From assembly GCF_009765355.1 (NCBI RefSeq), contig NZ_VTHK01000022.1:62001-126000 (forward strand): a stretch of DNA of 64,000 nucleotides, given 5' to 3'. The DNA comes from Amycolatopsis anabasis (lineage in GTDB: Bacteria > Actinomycetota > Actinomycetes > Mycobacteriales > Pseudonocardiaceae). Positions within the stretch are counted from its first letter, which is position 1, and every line of letters starts with the position of its first letter. The notes beneath the pieces were generated by a model. It ran no database searches and had not been told where the DNA came from. It saw nothing but the letters and a program-made list of their open reading frames with translations. Positions 42,433-50,711 of the stretch are shown here, in pieces. Made by a program: the position numbers and the translations under genes.

Positions 42433-43347
42433 ATGGCCGTAGACATCGGAATCTTCCTGCCCAACAACGGAAACGAGCTGCCGGACATCCGCGACTCCGC
42501 CCGCCACGCCGAGGCCGTCGGACTGGACTCCCTCTGGTCCGGCGACCATCTCGCCAACCACGACCGCCCCAGCCTGGACGCCACCCTCGCCCTCGCCACG
42601 GCCGCCGCGGTGACCGAACGCGTCCAGGTCGGCTTCTCCGTGTTCCTCCCCGCGCTGCGCCCGCACGCCTGGGCCGCGAAACAGATCGCCACGCTCCAGC
42701 ACCTCACCGGCGGCGACCGGTTCCACCTCGGGATCGGGGTCGGCGGCGGCTACGACGCCGAATGGCTCGCGGCCGGCGTCCCGGTCGCCGAACGCGGGCG
42801 CCGCACCGACGAGTTCCTGCGCGTCCTGCCCGCGCTGCTGGCCGGCGAGCCGACCGCGATCCCCGGCCTGCCCGGCGAACCCGAGATCGCGCTCCGCCCG
42901 GCCGTCAAGGCGCCGCCGATCTGGATCGGCGGTTTCGCACCCGCCGCGCTGAGCCGCACGATCCGCCACGCCGACGGCTGGTTCGGCGCCCTGCAGACCC
43001 CGGACGAGTTCCGCGCGACCGGCGCCCGGCTCGCCGAACTCGCGGCGACCTGGGGACGCCCGGCGCCCCGGATGGCCACCGTGCTGCACTGTGCTCTGGT
43101 CTCCCGGTCGGCTCCTGCTCCTGACCTGCACGAGTCCTATTCGGACGCACTGGCCGCGTCCTACGGGATGTCGCCCGAGGACGCCCGCCGCCGCACGGTC
43201 ACCGGCACTCCGGAGCAGGTCGCCGAACGCGCCGCGGAGTTCCTGTCCGCCGGGGCCGAGAAGCTCGCCTTCCACCTGGGCGGCCCCACCGGCTGGCGCG
43301 AATCCGCCGAGTTGCTCGCCGAGGTCCGGGCGGAACTCGTGCGGTGA
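42433..43347 (+). CDS. LLM-class flavin/F420-dependent oxidoreductase
   Basis: A 304-residue luciferase-like monooxygenase family protein. SLWSGDHLANHDRPSLDA, RFHLGIGVGGGYDAEWLAAGVPVAERGRRTDEFL and KAPPIWIGGFAPAALSRTIRHADGWF are family landmarks. Cofactor could be FMN or F420; actinobacterial members often use F420. ATG 42433 fits the family start MAVDIGIFLP. It begins 13 bases after the operator dyad shared with the divergent NmrA-like gene. Confidence 0.9.
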   Translation: MAVDIGIFLPNNGNELPDIRDSARHAEAVGLDSLWSGDHLANHDRPSLDATLALATAAAVTERVQVGFSVFLPALRPHAWAAKQIATLQHLTGGDRFHLGIGVGGGYDAEWLAAGVPVAERGRRTDEFLRVLPALLAGEPTAIPGLPGEPEIALRPAVKAPPIWIGGFAPAALSRTIRHADGWFGALQTPDEFRATGARLAELAATWGRPAPRMATVLHCALVSRSAPAPDLHESYSDALAASYGMSPEDARRRTVTGTPEQVAERAAEFLSAGAEKLAFHLGGPTGWRESAELLAEVRAELVR

Positions 43348-43354
43348 AGGCCCC

Positions 43355-44392
43355 CTACTTGCCTTCCGGTTTGAGCTTCTCGGCGGGCCAGGAGGGCAGC
43401 GGTGGCGGCTCGACCGACGCCTGGTCGAACCGCGGCGGTTCGCGGTCCCAGAAGTACTCGACCCGCCGGATCTGCCCGTCGCCACCGGCCGGATCGTCCT
43501 TCGGGTCGTAGCAGAGCAGTTCGGAATACGCGGGCAGGCGGGTTTTCGGGTCGACGTAGAGCACGCCTTCGACCTGGTCCTCGGTCGAGCCGATCACGGT
43601 GAACGGGTGCTGCTCCCAGCCCAGCCCGGTCGCCCGGAACCCGAAGATGAAGATCTGCGCGCCGTACCGGGAGCCGCCGATCTCCAGCGAGCGGAACACC
43701 ACGGGCAGGCGGACGTACTGCTTGCCGTCGTGGTCGGCGAGCGCCGGTTTGCCCGCGTTGAGGAAACCGGCGTAGTCGCCGCGCATCTTTCCCAGGAAGG
43801 CGTCCGCCTGCTGCTCGGTGAGGCCGCTCGGCACCAGCCCGTTGCCGACGTTCTTGATCAGGTCGAGCGGCCGCGGGCTCCCGCAGGAGCCGTCGTCCTG
43901 CCACGCGCCGCCGCTGAGCCGGAACTTCTTCCCGTCCGTGCACAGCGCGTCGTCCGCGTGGTACGCGTACTTCCTCGCGGGGTAGTCGAACGCGCCCTCG
44001 ACGATGTCGGCGCGGTACTGCGCGCCGGTCAGGTACGCCGCGACCTGCCCGAACCAGATCCGCTCCTGGCGCGTGTGCTGGGCGGGCTGGATCATCATCG
44101 CGCGCAGGGTCTCGTCGAGCAGTTTGCCCGGGTCGAGCTGGGCCAGATCGGCTTCGGTCAGCGGACCGTCCTGGTCGAGAACGCTCTTGCCCGGCCCGGG
44201 CTGCCCGGCCCGCGGCGCCGGGTCGTCGCCGGGGATGACCGCCCAGACCAGCGCCCCGAGCACCAGGACGAGCACGATCGAAAGACCGATCAGCAGGCCC
44301 ACCAGCTTCTTGTCGCCGCCCGGTTTCGGCGGCTGCCACTGGGGGCCGCCGCCAGGGAAGGGTTGCGGCGGCTGGTAGTGCGGCGTCGTCAT
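43355..44392 (-). CDS. Membrane-anchored protein of unknown function
   Basis: A 345-residue protein: a Pro/Gln/Gly-rich cytoplasmic tail of about 28 residues, one membrane helix (LVGLLIGLSIVLVLVLGALVWAVIP) and an external domain with two cysteine pairs (ALCTDGKKFRLSGGAWQDDGSC). The architecture resembles many uncharacterised actinobacterial envelope proteins with PxxP-rich N-termini. No catalytic motif was recognised. It converges on the LLM gene with a 7-base gap. Confidence 0.75.
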   Translation of the reverse strand: MTTPHYQPPQPFPGGGPQWQPPKPGGDKKLVGLLIGLSIVLVLVLGALVWAVIPGDDPAPRAGQPGPGKSVLDQDGPLTEADLAQLDPGKLLDETLRAMMIQPAQHTRQERIWFGQVAAYLTGAQYRADIVEGAFDYPARKYAYHADDALCTDGKKFRLSGGAWQDDGSCGSPRPLDLIKNVGNGLVPSGLTEQQADAFLGKMRGDYAGFLNAGKPALADHDGKQYVRLPVVFRSLEIGGSRYGAQIFIFGFRATGLGWEQHPFTVIGSTEDQVEGVLYVDPKTRLPAYSELLCYDPKDDPAGGDGQIRRVEYFWDREPPRFDQASVEPPPLPSWPAEKLKPEGK

Positions 44393-44530
44393 CCGATCAT
44401 TCTCACCCGGCGGCAGGTCCGGGTCACCGGCGGACCAGCGACGACACCGTTCGGCGGAATCACCTTGACCAGCGCACCGGTGGCCGTACTGTGGCTACGA
44501 CATCCGCGAAGTGCGCAGGGAGGTGCTGTC

Positions 44531-44713
44531 ATGCCGGGGCGCAATCCCGCCCGATGGCTCCTGCACTGGGCGGACTGGTTCGAAATGCGCGGCGTCTACG
44601 TGCCCGGCGAGGACAACCGGCAGGTCGACCCATGGCGTGACTTCGGTTGGCTCATCGTCGCCTGGCTGGCCGGCGTGAGCGCCTTCATCGTGTTCTTCGC
44701 GCTCGCCACCTGA
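44531..44713 (+). CDS. Small single-helix membrane protein
   Basis: A 60-residue protein MPGRNPARWLLHWADWFEMRG..., with an amphipathic Trp-rich start and a C-terminal membrane helix (FGWLIVAWLAGVSAFIVFFALA). GGGAGGTG lies just upstream of the ATG. Function unknown. A hairpin GCCAC/GTGGC overlaps the stop, followed by a GTGACA/TGTCAC dyad at 44725-44738. Confidence 0.7.
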   Translation: MPGRNPARWLLHWADWFEMRGVYVPGEDNRQVDPWRDFGWLIVAWLAGVSAFIVFFALAT

Positions 44714-44738
44714 GTGGCATCGAGGTGACAACTGTCAC
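44705..44738. terminator. Hairpin over stop codon plus adjacent dyad
   Basis: GCCAC-CTGA-GTGGC spans the stop of the small membrane protein gene; GTGACA-AC-TGTCAC follows at 44725-44738. The first is terminator-like. The second could be part of it or an operator for the lipoprotein gene downstream. Confidence 0.4.
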
Positions 44739-44912
44739 TCGACGTGCCGCTCCGATCACGGATCGGCCACAGCCGTACACCAGCTCCGCCTCAACCCCGG
44801 TTCACGACTCGCACGAGCGTCCCATTTTGGCCAGAGTGGGTCGGGCTTGGGCAGAAGTACCTACCCCGAATGGTCCAAGCTTCGCGCCGACTGGAGTAAA
44901 GGAGTGGCGCCA

Positions 44913-45458
44913 GTGCGCACCCCGACGCGCATCCTGGCCGTGTGCGCGCTGCTCACGGTCGCCGCCTGCGGCACCCCGACGCAGGAACGCGGCAGCTCGA
45001 TGAGCACCGGCGGTAACCCGATCGCGCAGCGTGCCGTCGAACCCGGCTCGGCCGCACCGGCCCGCGTGGACATGGACTTCGGCGGTGAGTACCGGTTCGC
45101 GGCAGGAGTGACCATCTCGGTGTCGATTCCGAAGTCCTTCCGGCCGAGCACGACCGCCTACCCGCAGAGCGACCGCGCGGTCGCCTTCGAAATCGGCATC
45201 CGCAACGACGGCACCGAGCCCTACCGGCTGTCCGGGCTGAGCGTGGCGGCCAGCATCGCCGGGGTCCCGGCCAAGCAGGTGGTCGACGCGACCCAGGGAT
45301 TCAACGGCATCGTGGACGCGGGCAAGGACGTGCTCCCGGCGCGCAACACCCGGGTGACGCTGGCCTTCGCCGTACCGCCCGAACCGGCCGAGCTCCAGCT
45401 GTCGCTGCGGCCGAGCGCGTCGAGCCCGGATGTCGCGATGTACTGCGGTTCCGCCTGA
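44913..45458 (+). CDS. Lipoprotein with Ig-like domain
   Basis: A 181-residue lipoprotein. GTG 44913 is placed by AAAGGAG eight bases upstream and gives a short basic n-region, a hydrophobic stretch and a lipobox LLTVAAC, with Cys at about 20. The mature part (VSIPKSFRPSTTAYPQSDRAVAFEIGIRNDGTEPYRLSGLSVAASIAG...) resembles DUF4352/telomeric-repeat-like beta-sandwich lipoproteins that sit on the membrane surface. Function unknown. Confidence 0.8.
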   Translation: MRTPTRILAVCALLTVAACGTPTQERGSSMSTGGNPIAQRAVEPGSAAPARVDMDFGGEYRFAAGVTISVSIPKSFRPSTTAYPQSDRAVAFEIGIRNDGTEPYRLSGLSVAASIAGVPAKQVVDATQGFNGIVDAGKDVLPARNTRVTLAFAVPPEPAELQLSLRPSASSPDVAMYCGSA

Positions 45459-45495
45459 ATCGGTTTCCGTCGGACCCGCCCGCTACGCTCGGCCC

Positions 45496-45975
45496 ATGAC
45501 CGAGCAGCAGCGACTTTCGGCCGGTGAAAAGGCCCCCGGCTTCACCCTCCCGGACAGCGCGGGGCAGCACGTCTCGCTCTCCGATTTCCGGGGAAAGCAC
45601 GTCATCGTGTACTTCTACCCGGCGGCCGGCACCCCGGGCTGCACGAAACAGGCCTGCGACTTCCGGGACAACCTCGCCGAGCTGAACGGCTCCGGTTACC
45701 AGGTGCTCGGCATCTCGCCGGACAAGCCGGAGAAGCTGGCGAAGTTCGCCGAGGCCGAGCGGCTCACCTTCCCGCTGCTGTCGGATCCGGAGAAGACCGT
45801 GCTCACCGCGTGGGGCGCGTTCGGCGAGAAGAAGAACTACGGCCGCGTGGTGCAGGGTGTCATCCGGTCGACGTTCGTCATCGACCCCGACGGCACCATC
45901 GCCAAGGCGCTGTACAACGTGCGCGCCACCGGCCACGTCGCCAAGCTGATCCGGGACCTCGGCCTCGCCGAATAG
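45496..45975 (+). CDS. bcp: Thiol peroxidase, Bcp/PrxQ type peroxiredoxin
   Basis: A 159-residue peroxiredoxin with the peroxidatic Cys49 and resolving Cys54 in GTPGCTKQACDFRD, as in atypical two-cysteine Bcp enzymes that reduce organic peroxides with thioredoxin. FYPAAGTPGCT and the C-terminal STFVIDPDGTI are standard. A TACGCT hexamer ends 6 bases before the ATG, suggesting a leaderless transcript. It flanks the conserved block starting with rdgB but is on the opposite strand. Confidence 0.95.
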   Translation: MTEQQRLSAGEKAPGFTLPDSAGQHVSLSDFRGKHVIVYFYPAAGTPGCTKQACDFRDNLAELNGSGYQVLGISPDKPEKLAKFAEAERLTFPLLSDPEKTVLTAWGAFGEKKNYGRVVQGVIRSTFVIDPDGTIAKALYNVRATGHVAKLIRDLGLAE

Positions 45976-45977
45976 CC

Positions 45978-46429
45978 GACTCCCCCAATTCGGTTTTCTC
46001 GCCTACCGAAACGGGGAACTCGCGCCAGCGGGGACCTGCCTGCCGCGAGTCCCCCGTTCCGGTCGCCGAACTCCACACTCAAGCAACCGAAATACACACT
46101 CGGGACCACCCCGCGACACCGATCGGCTTCCCGGCGCCCACCGCGATCGGGAACCCGCAGCGCCCGCGGGGCTCCACACGGACAACCCGCCTGCCCGAGT
46201 GTGCAACTCGCGTGCTCGAACGTGTAACTCGCGTGCCTCAGTGTGCAACTCGCGGCGGGGTGCCCGGATATGGAGCTCGCCTACCGAGATGGGGAACTCG
46301 GTGTGCCGAAATGGGGGACTCGCACGTCCGAAACGGGGAACACGCGCCAGCGGGTCCCCGCCAGCGCGCGAGTCCCCCGTTCTGGTCGCGTGTGTTCCCC
46401 GTTTCGGTAGCCCGAGTTCCCCGTTTCGG
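45978..46429. repeat. Mosaic of 21-22-bp direct and inverted modules
   Basis: The 516-base gap between convergent bcp and rdgB is filled with variants of CGAAACGGGGAACTCGCG and its complement. Forward modules occur near 46004, 46284, 46307 and 46329; inverted ones near 45978, 46044, 46372, 46393 and 46414. A shorter variant GTGCAACTCGCGTG repeats at 46199, 46221 and 46241. Forward and inverted modules can pair into long hairpins. No gene is visible. Confidence 0.75.
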
Positions 46430-46491
46430 AACACCGGCCAACGCGATACCGGACGAGCACCGAGAAAACCCCGATGTGGCTTTGGGGAGGT

Positions 46492-47097
46492 TCAGGCGGT
46501 GAGTTCGCGGAGGTAGGGCAGCAACTCGCGGAGGGCTTGGCCGCGGTGGGAGGCGGCGTCCTTCTCCGCCGGGTCCAGTTCGGCCGAGGTCCGGGTCCCG
46601 CCTTCCGGCACGAAGATCGGGTCGTAGCCGAAACCGTTGGCGCCGCGGGGTTTCCGGGTCAGGGTGCCGCCCCAGTCGCCGTGCACCACGACCTCGCCGC
46701 CGTCCGGGATGACCAGGGCCGCCGCGCACACGAAGCCCGCGCCCCGGCGCTCGTCCGGGACGTCGGCGAGTTGCGCCAGCACCAGGTCCAGGTTCGCCTG
46801 ATCGTCCCCGTGCCGCCCGGACCAGCGGGCCGAAAGCACCCCCGGCATGCCGTTCAGGGCGTCGACCACGATGCCCGAATCGTCCGCGATCGACGGCAGG
46901 CCGGTGGCCGCGGCCGCCTCGCGCGCCTTGATCAGGGCGTTCTCCTCGAAGGTGGCGCCGGTCTCCGGGGCCTCCTCGAACTCCTCGACATCGGCGAGCC
47001 CGAGCACCTCGAGGCCCTCGATTCCCTCCGCGGCCAGGATTCGGCGCAGTTCGCCGAGTTTCTTGGCGTTCCGGGTGGCGAGCAGAACCTGGTTCAC
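46492..47097 (-). CDS. rdgB: RdgB/HAM1-type XTP/dITP pyrophosphatase
   Basis: A 201-residue non-canonical purine NTP pyrophosphatase that removes dITP, dXTP and XTP from nucleotide pools. VLLATRNAKKLGELRRIL at the N-terminus, SIADDSGIVVDALNGMPGVLSARWSG and FGYDPIFVPEGG are conserved. GTG 47097 overlaps the rph stop by 4 bases (GTGA), matching the M. tuberculosis Rv1340-Rv1341 arrangement. Confidence 0.95.
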   Translation of the reverse strand: MNQVLLATRNAKKLGELRRILAAEGIEGLEVLGLADVEEFEEAPETGATFEENALIKAREAAAATGLPSIADDSGIVVDALNGMPGVLSARWSGRHGDDQANLDLVLAQLADVPDERRGAGFVCAAALVIPDGGEVVVHGDWGGTLTRKPRGANGFGYDPIFVPEGGTRTSAELDPAEKDAASHRGQALRELLPYLRELTA

Positions 47098-47873
47098 TTG
47101 GCGCCCTTCGACTTCTTGTCCGGCTTGGGTTCGGGCAGCTCGCCGGGGTAGGGCAGGGCCAGCGCCTCGGTCTGCTTGCGGGTCAGCTCGGCGCAACCGG
47201 CCTGCGCCAGGTCCAGCATCTTGTCCAATGTGGACCTTGTGAACGTGGCGCCCTCACCGGTGCCCTGCACCTCGATGAGCGTGCCCGCGTCGGTGGCAAC
47301 CACGTTCATGTCCACCTCGGCGCGCGAATCCTCTTCGTACGGCAGGTCCAGCCGCACCCGGCCGTCGACCACGCCCACGCTGATCGCGGACACCGCGGCG
47401 GACAGCGGCTGCGGATCGCTGAGCCGGTTCGCGGCGGCGAGCCAGGTGACCGCGTCGGCCAGCGCCACGTAACCGCCGGTGATCGCCGCGGTCCGGGTGC
47501 CGCCGTCGGCCTGGATCACGTCGCAGTCGATGACGATGGTGTTCTCGCCGAGCGCCGCGAGGTCGATGCACGCCCGCAGCGAGCGGCCGATCAACCGCGA
47601 GATCTCGTGCGTGCGACCGCCGATCCGCCCCTTGACCGATTCGCGGTCGCCGCGCGTGTTGGTGGCCGAAGGCAGCATCGCGTACTCCGCCGTGACCCAG
47701 CCGAGCCCGGAACCGGCACGCCAGCGCGGCACGCCCTCGCTGACGCTCGCCGCGCACAGCACCCTGGTCTCGCCGAACTCGATGAGCACGGAACCCGCAG
47801 GCCACCGCTGGAAACCGCGGGTGATTTTCACTTCGCGGAGCTGGTCATCGTTCCTGCCGTCTTTTCTCACCAC
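47094..47873 (-). CDS. rph: Ribonuclease PH
   Basis: A 259-residue phosphorolytic 3' to 5' exoribonuclease that trims tRNA 3' ends. Family landmarks are GSVLIEFGETRVLCAASVSEGVPRW, GLGWVTAEYAMLPSATNTR, RSLRACIDLAALGENTIVIDCDVIQADGGTRTAAITGGYVAL and EVQGTGEGATFTRSTLDKML. The C-terminal KKSKGAK tail is extra. It is coupled to rdgB downstream. The upstream MBL gene, adjacent in M. tuberculosis, is here 2 kb away because two plus-strand genes intervene. Confidence 0.96.
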   Translation of the reverse strand: MVRKDGRNDDQLREVKITRGFQRWPAGSVLIEFGETRVLCAASVSEGVPRWRAGSGLGWVTAEYAMLPSATNTRGDRESVKGRIGGRTHEISRLIGRSLRACIDLAALGENTIVIDCDVIQADGGTRTAAITGGYVALADAVTWLAAANRLSDPQPLSAAVSAISVGVVDGRVRLDLPYEEDSRAEVDMNVVATDAGTLIEVQGTGEGATFTRSTLDKMLDLAQAGCAELTRKQTEALALPYPGELPEPKPDKKSKGAK

Positions 47874-47990
47874 GGCTGCACTCTAGAACCTCCGCGCCGA
47901 GGGCCGAGTGCCGGTGCGCACAGGGCTTGTTGACATTCGGTCAACGCGCTAGGGTGCGATCCAGATCACTCACGCCACGGGGAGCCAACG

Positions 47991-48830
47991 ATGACCCACC
48001 GGTGTTCCGTCCTCGCCGTCCTGCTGATCTCGGTGCTGCTGTGCGGCGCCGCTCCCGGCCTCGCGGCCGCCGACCAGCACCGCAGCCCCGAGCAGTGCGC
48101 GGCCGAGCTGACCTGCGGCGCCGAGGAGCTCAACCTGATGACCATGCCGGAGCGCCTCGTGTTCCTGCGCGCGATGTCCGCTGGCCATGCGTCAACGATC
48201 GCCCCCGGCCACCGGCCGCGCTGGCGCAACATCGAGGGGATCATCACCTTCTTCCACGACCACGGGCTCGGCGCACCCGGGAGCTGGGTGTCCTATGTGG
48301 ACGCCGGGATCCTGGAAGGGATCGAACGCGGGATCGCGATCGCGCTCGGGCGGCCCGCGGACACGTTCGGCAATCCCGGCTCCCTGCGCTGGGCGACCTA
48401 CCTGACCGAACTCGGCCGGGGACGGCTGGCCGACCGCTCGGTGCACGACCGGACGTGGAGCGAGGCCGAACAAGCCTCCACCGAACACGGGGTCGCGCTG
48501 GCCGAGCGGGAGCACGGCGTCCCGGCGTCCGGAGTGGAGCAGCGCTTCTTCGGCTTCTCCGAGCTGTACCGCTGGACCCTGCGCAACCGGCCCGCCCTGC
48601 TCGACCCCGTCTCCCCCGGCCCGCGGCCGGGCGAGCAGCAGCGCCAGCTCACCCTGCTGGACTGGTTCACCGACGTCAGCAACCCGACCCCGAGCCGCCG
48701 CGGCGCCGAACTCGCCTACGACATGGCCGAGTTCGATCCGGCGGGAGGTTTCCTGAGCGGGGCCGCCCTGCTGTCCGCGTACCTCACCGAACTCGCCGAC
48801 GACTACCGAGCCGAAACCACGGTTCGCTGA
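47991..48830 (+). CDS. Secreted protein of unknown function
   Basis: A 279-residue exported protein with a signal peptide (VLAVLLISVLLCGAAPGLAAA), one early cysteine pair (CAAELTC) and a mature helical domain (LNLMTMPERLVFLRAMSAGHASTIAPGHRPRWRNIEGIITFFHDHGLG). I do not recognise the family. GGGGAG precedes the ATG. TTGACA at 47930 and TAGGGT at 47950 may be promoter elements but the spacing (14) is short. It is one of two plus-strand genes interrupting the conserved rph-MBL order. Confidence 0.75.
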   Translation: MTHRCSVLAVLLISVLLCGAAPGLAAADQHRSPEQCAAELTCGAEELNLMTMPERLVFLRAMSAGHASTIAPGHRPRWRNIEGIITFFHDHGLGAPGSWVSYVDAGILEGIERGIAIALGRPADTFGNPGSLRWATYLTELGRGRLADRSVHDRTWSEAEQASTEHGVALAEREHGVPASGVEQRFFGFSELYRWTLRNRPALLDPVSPGPRPGEQQRQLTLLDWFTDVSNPTPSRRGAELAYDMAEFDPAGGFLSGAALLSAYLTELADDYRAETTVR

Positions 48831-48855
48831 GCCGCCCGATGTATTTCAACACACG

Positions 48856-48898
48856 TTGACACGACCCCTGCCCGGCGCATAATTCATCGTAGGATGAA
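48856..48898 (+). promoter_or_regulatory. Promoter with overlapping dyad for UPF0104 gene
   Basis: TTGACA (48856-48861) and TAATTC (48880-48885) are separated by 18 bases. TTCATC-GTAG-GATGAA (48883-48898), a perfect dyad, overlaps the -10 and the expected start site, so it is probably a repressor operator. AGGAG and the ATG at 48912 follow. Confidence 0.65.
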
Positions 48899-48911
48899 AT
48901 AGGAGCGCGCC

Positions 48912-50129
48912 ATGGACAGCAGGCGATGGGGCCGACGGCTCGCCAAGGTTCTCGGGACGGTCGCCGTGCTCGCGATCATGGTGCTGACGCTGCGCGACCG
49001 GGTGCCCGCGCCCGCCGCGATCCTGGACGCGCTGCACGCCGCCGACCCCCGCTGGCTGCTCGCCGCCGGGCTCGCCGAATTCGTCTCGATGGCGATGTTC
49101 GCCCGCCAGCAGCGGCGGCTGCTCCTCGCCTTCGGCGTCACCATGCCGCGGCACCGCGCGCTCGCGCTTTCCTACAGCAGGTCCGCGATCTCGATCAGCC
49201 TGCCGGCGGGTTCCGCGGTGTCGGCCGGATACGCCTTCCGCCAGTTCCGCGCCGGGGGCGCCGATCGTGCGGCCGCCACCGCCGTCATGGTGCTCTCCGG
49301 TGTGCTCTCGATGATCGGGCTCGCCCTGCTCTACGCGACCGGCGCACTCACCTCGGGCGTCCTCGAACTGTCCGCGGCCTGGCACACGCACGCGGCCGCG
49401 ACCGGGCTCGCGGTGGTGGCCCTGATCGTCTCCCTGGCCGCCCTGGTCCGCTCGCTGCTCGCCGGTCGGCATCCCGGGCACCCGGTGCGGCTGGTGCGGC
49501 TGGACCGGCTTTCCGCGCGGTTCCCCCGGTTCGCCGCGCTGCTGCGGCCGCTCGCCGACGCGGTCGTCACGTCCCGATCGGTCCGGCCGAGGCACTGGCT
49601 GCTCGCGCTCGGCGCCGCCGTGGCGAACTGGCTCACCGACCTGATCTGCCTGCTCGCCGCCGCCCGCGCGTTCGGGATCGGGATCGGCGTGCTGGAACTC
49701 GCGACGGTCTACCTCACGGTCCAGATCGTGCGGCAGATCCCGTTGACCCCGGGCGGCATCGGGGTGATCGAACTCAGCCTGCTCACCGGCCTGGTGTCCG
49801 CCGGGGCAGGCGAATCACCGGCCGCGGCGGCGGTGCTGGCCTACCGGCTGCTGTCCTGCTGGCTGATCATCCCGGTCGGGCTGCTCGCCTGGCTGCTCCT
49901 GCACCGGGGTTCACACGTCGTAGACCGCGCCCTGCTCGACCAGGTCGGCGGTCCCGGAGAACTCGGCGCGGGCCTCGGCCAGGATCTCCGTCCGGTCGGT
50001 CCAAGGCGCGATGTGGGTGAGCAGCAGGCGCCGGGCGCCCGCCCGGTCGGCCAGCGCACCGGCCTTCTTGCCAGAGAGGTGCACCCCGATCGGGCGCTCC
50101 GGTGCGTCGGTCCACGAGGCCTCGGCTAG
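48912..50129 (+). CDS. UPF0104/YbhN-like flippase-type membrane protein, abnormal C-terminus
   Basis: A polytopic protein of the lysylphosphatidylglycerol synthase-TM/UPF0104 family with about eight helices and the signatures SYSRSAISISLPAGSAVSAGYAFRQFR and VRQIPLTPGGIGVIELSLLTGLVSAG. Homologous sequence ends near residue 333 (AWLLLHRGS). The frame then runs a further 72 low-complexity residues, all antisense to the convergent MBL gene, overlapping it by 219 bases. A native stop seems to be missing. These proteins are thought to move or modify lipids or isoprenoid-linked sugars. Confidence 0.8.
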   Translation: MDSRRWGRRLAKVLGTVAVLAIMVLTLRDRVPAPAAILDALHAADPRWLLAAGLAEFVSMAMFARQQRRLLLAFGVTMPRHRALALSYSRSAISISLPAGSAVSAGYAFRQFRAGGADRAAATAVMVLSGVLSMIGLALLYATGALTSGVLELSAAWHTHAAATGLAVVALIVSLAALVRSLLAGRHPGHPVRLVRLDRLSARFPRFAALLRPLADAVVTSRSVRPRHWLLALGAAVANWLTDLICLLAAARAFGIGIGVLELATVYLTVQIVRQIPLTPGGIGVIELSLLTGLVSAGAGESPAAAAVLAYRLLSCWLIIPVGLLAWLLLHRGSHVVDRALLDQVGGPGELGAGLGQDLRPVGPRRDVGEQQAPGARPVGQRTGLLAREVHPDRALRCVGPRGLG

Positions 50130-50690
50130 CAGGACGTCGGCACCGGCCGCCAGCTCGTCGAGGACCTCGCACGGTCCGGTGTCGCCGGTGTAGGCGAGCG
50201 TCCGGCCACCGCAGGAGATCCGCAGGCCGAACGCCTCGGTCGGGTGGTCGACGTGAAACGCGGCAACCTCGAACGGCCCGATGACGAAGTTACCGTCATT
50301 CAGCGTGTGAAATGTGTACACATCCGAAAGATCGGTTTCGGCGCGTTCAGCCTCATTGGGCGCATACGCGTTCGCCAGCCGGATCGCCACGTCGGCGGGC
50401 CCGTACAGCGGCAGGAGCCGGGGACGTTCCGGATAAGGCGGCGACGGGTGGTACCGCCGCAGGACGGTCAGCGCGCTGACGTCCGCGCAGTGATCGGGAT
50501 GCAGGTGGGACAGCACCAGCGCGTCCAGCTCGAAGGGGTCCCGCTTGGCCTGGAGCTGGGCCAGCGTGCCGTTGCCCAGCTCCAGCCCCAGTACGAAGCC
50601 GTCCGCCTCGACCAGGTAACCAGACGCGGCTTCATTCGGCCCGGGGATGCTTCCCGAGCAACCGAGGATCGTCAGTCGCACGATCGACAC
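49911..50690 (-). CDS. MBL-fold phosphodiesterase, Rv1339-like (probable cAMP phosphodiesterase)
   Basis: A 259-residue metallo-beta-lactamase-fold protein with the metal motif SHLHPDHCAD (H62, H64, D66, H67), GYTGDTG and a late LLLTHIAPW. It holds the position of M. tuberculosis Rv1339, an atypical class II cAMP phosphodiesterase, between murI and rph. By orthology it should lower cAMP. Start is GTG 50690, or GTG 50681 nine bases later. Its 3' end is overlapped by the convergent UPF0104 frame. Confidence 0.85.
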   Translation of the reverse strand: MSIVRLTILGCSGSIPGPNEAASGYLVEADGFVLGLELGNGTLAQLQAKRDPFELDALVLSHLHPDHCADVSALTVLRRYHPSPPYPERPRLLPLYGPADVAIRLANAYAPNEAERAETDLSDVYTFHTLNDGNFVIGPFEVAAFHVDHPTEAFGLRISCGGRTLAYTGDTGPCEVLDELAAGADVLLAEASWTDAPERPIGVHLSGKKAGALADRAGARRLLLTHIAPWTDRTEILAEARAEFSGTADLVEQGAVYDV

Positions 50691-50711
50691 CCTATGTGTG
50701 TTTGTGGTCCG

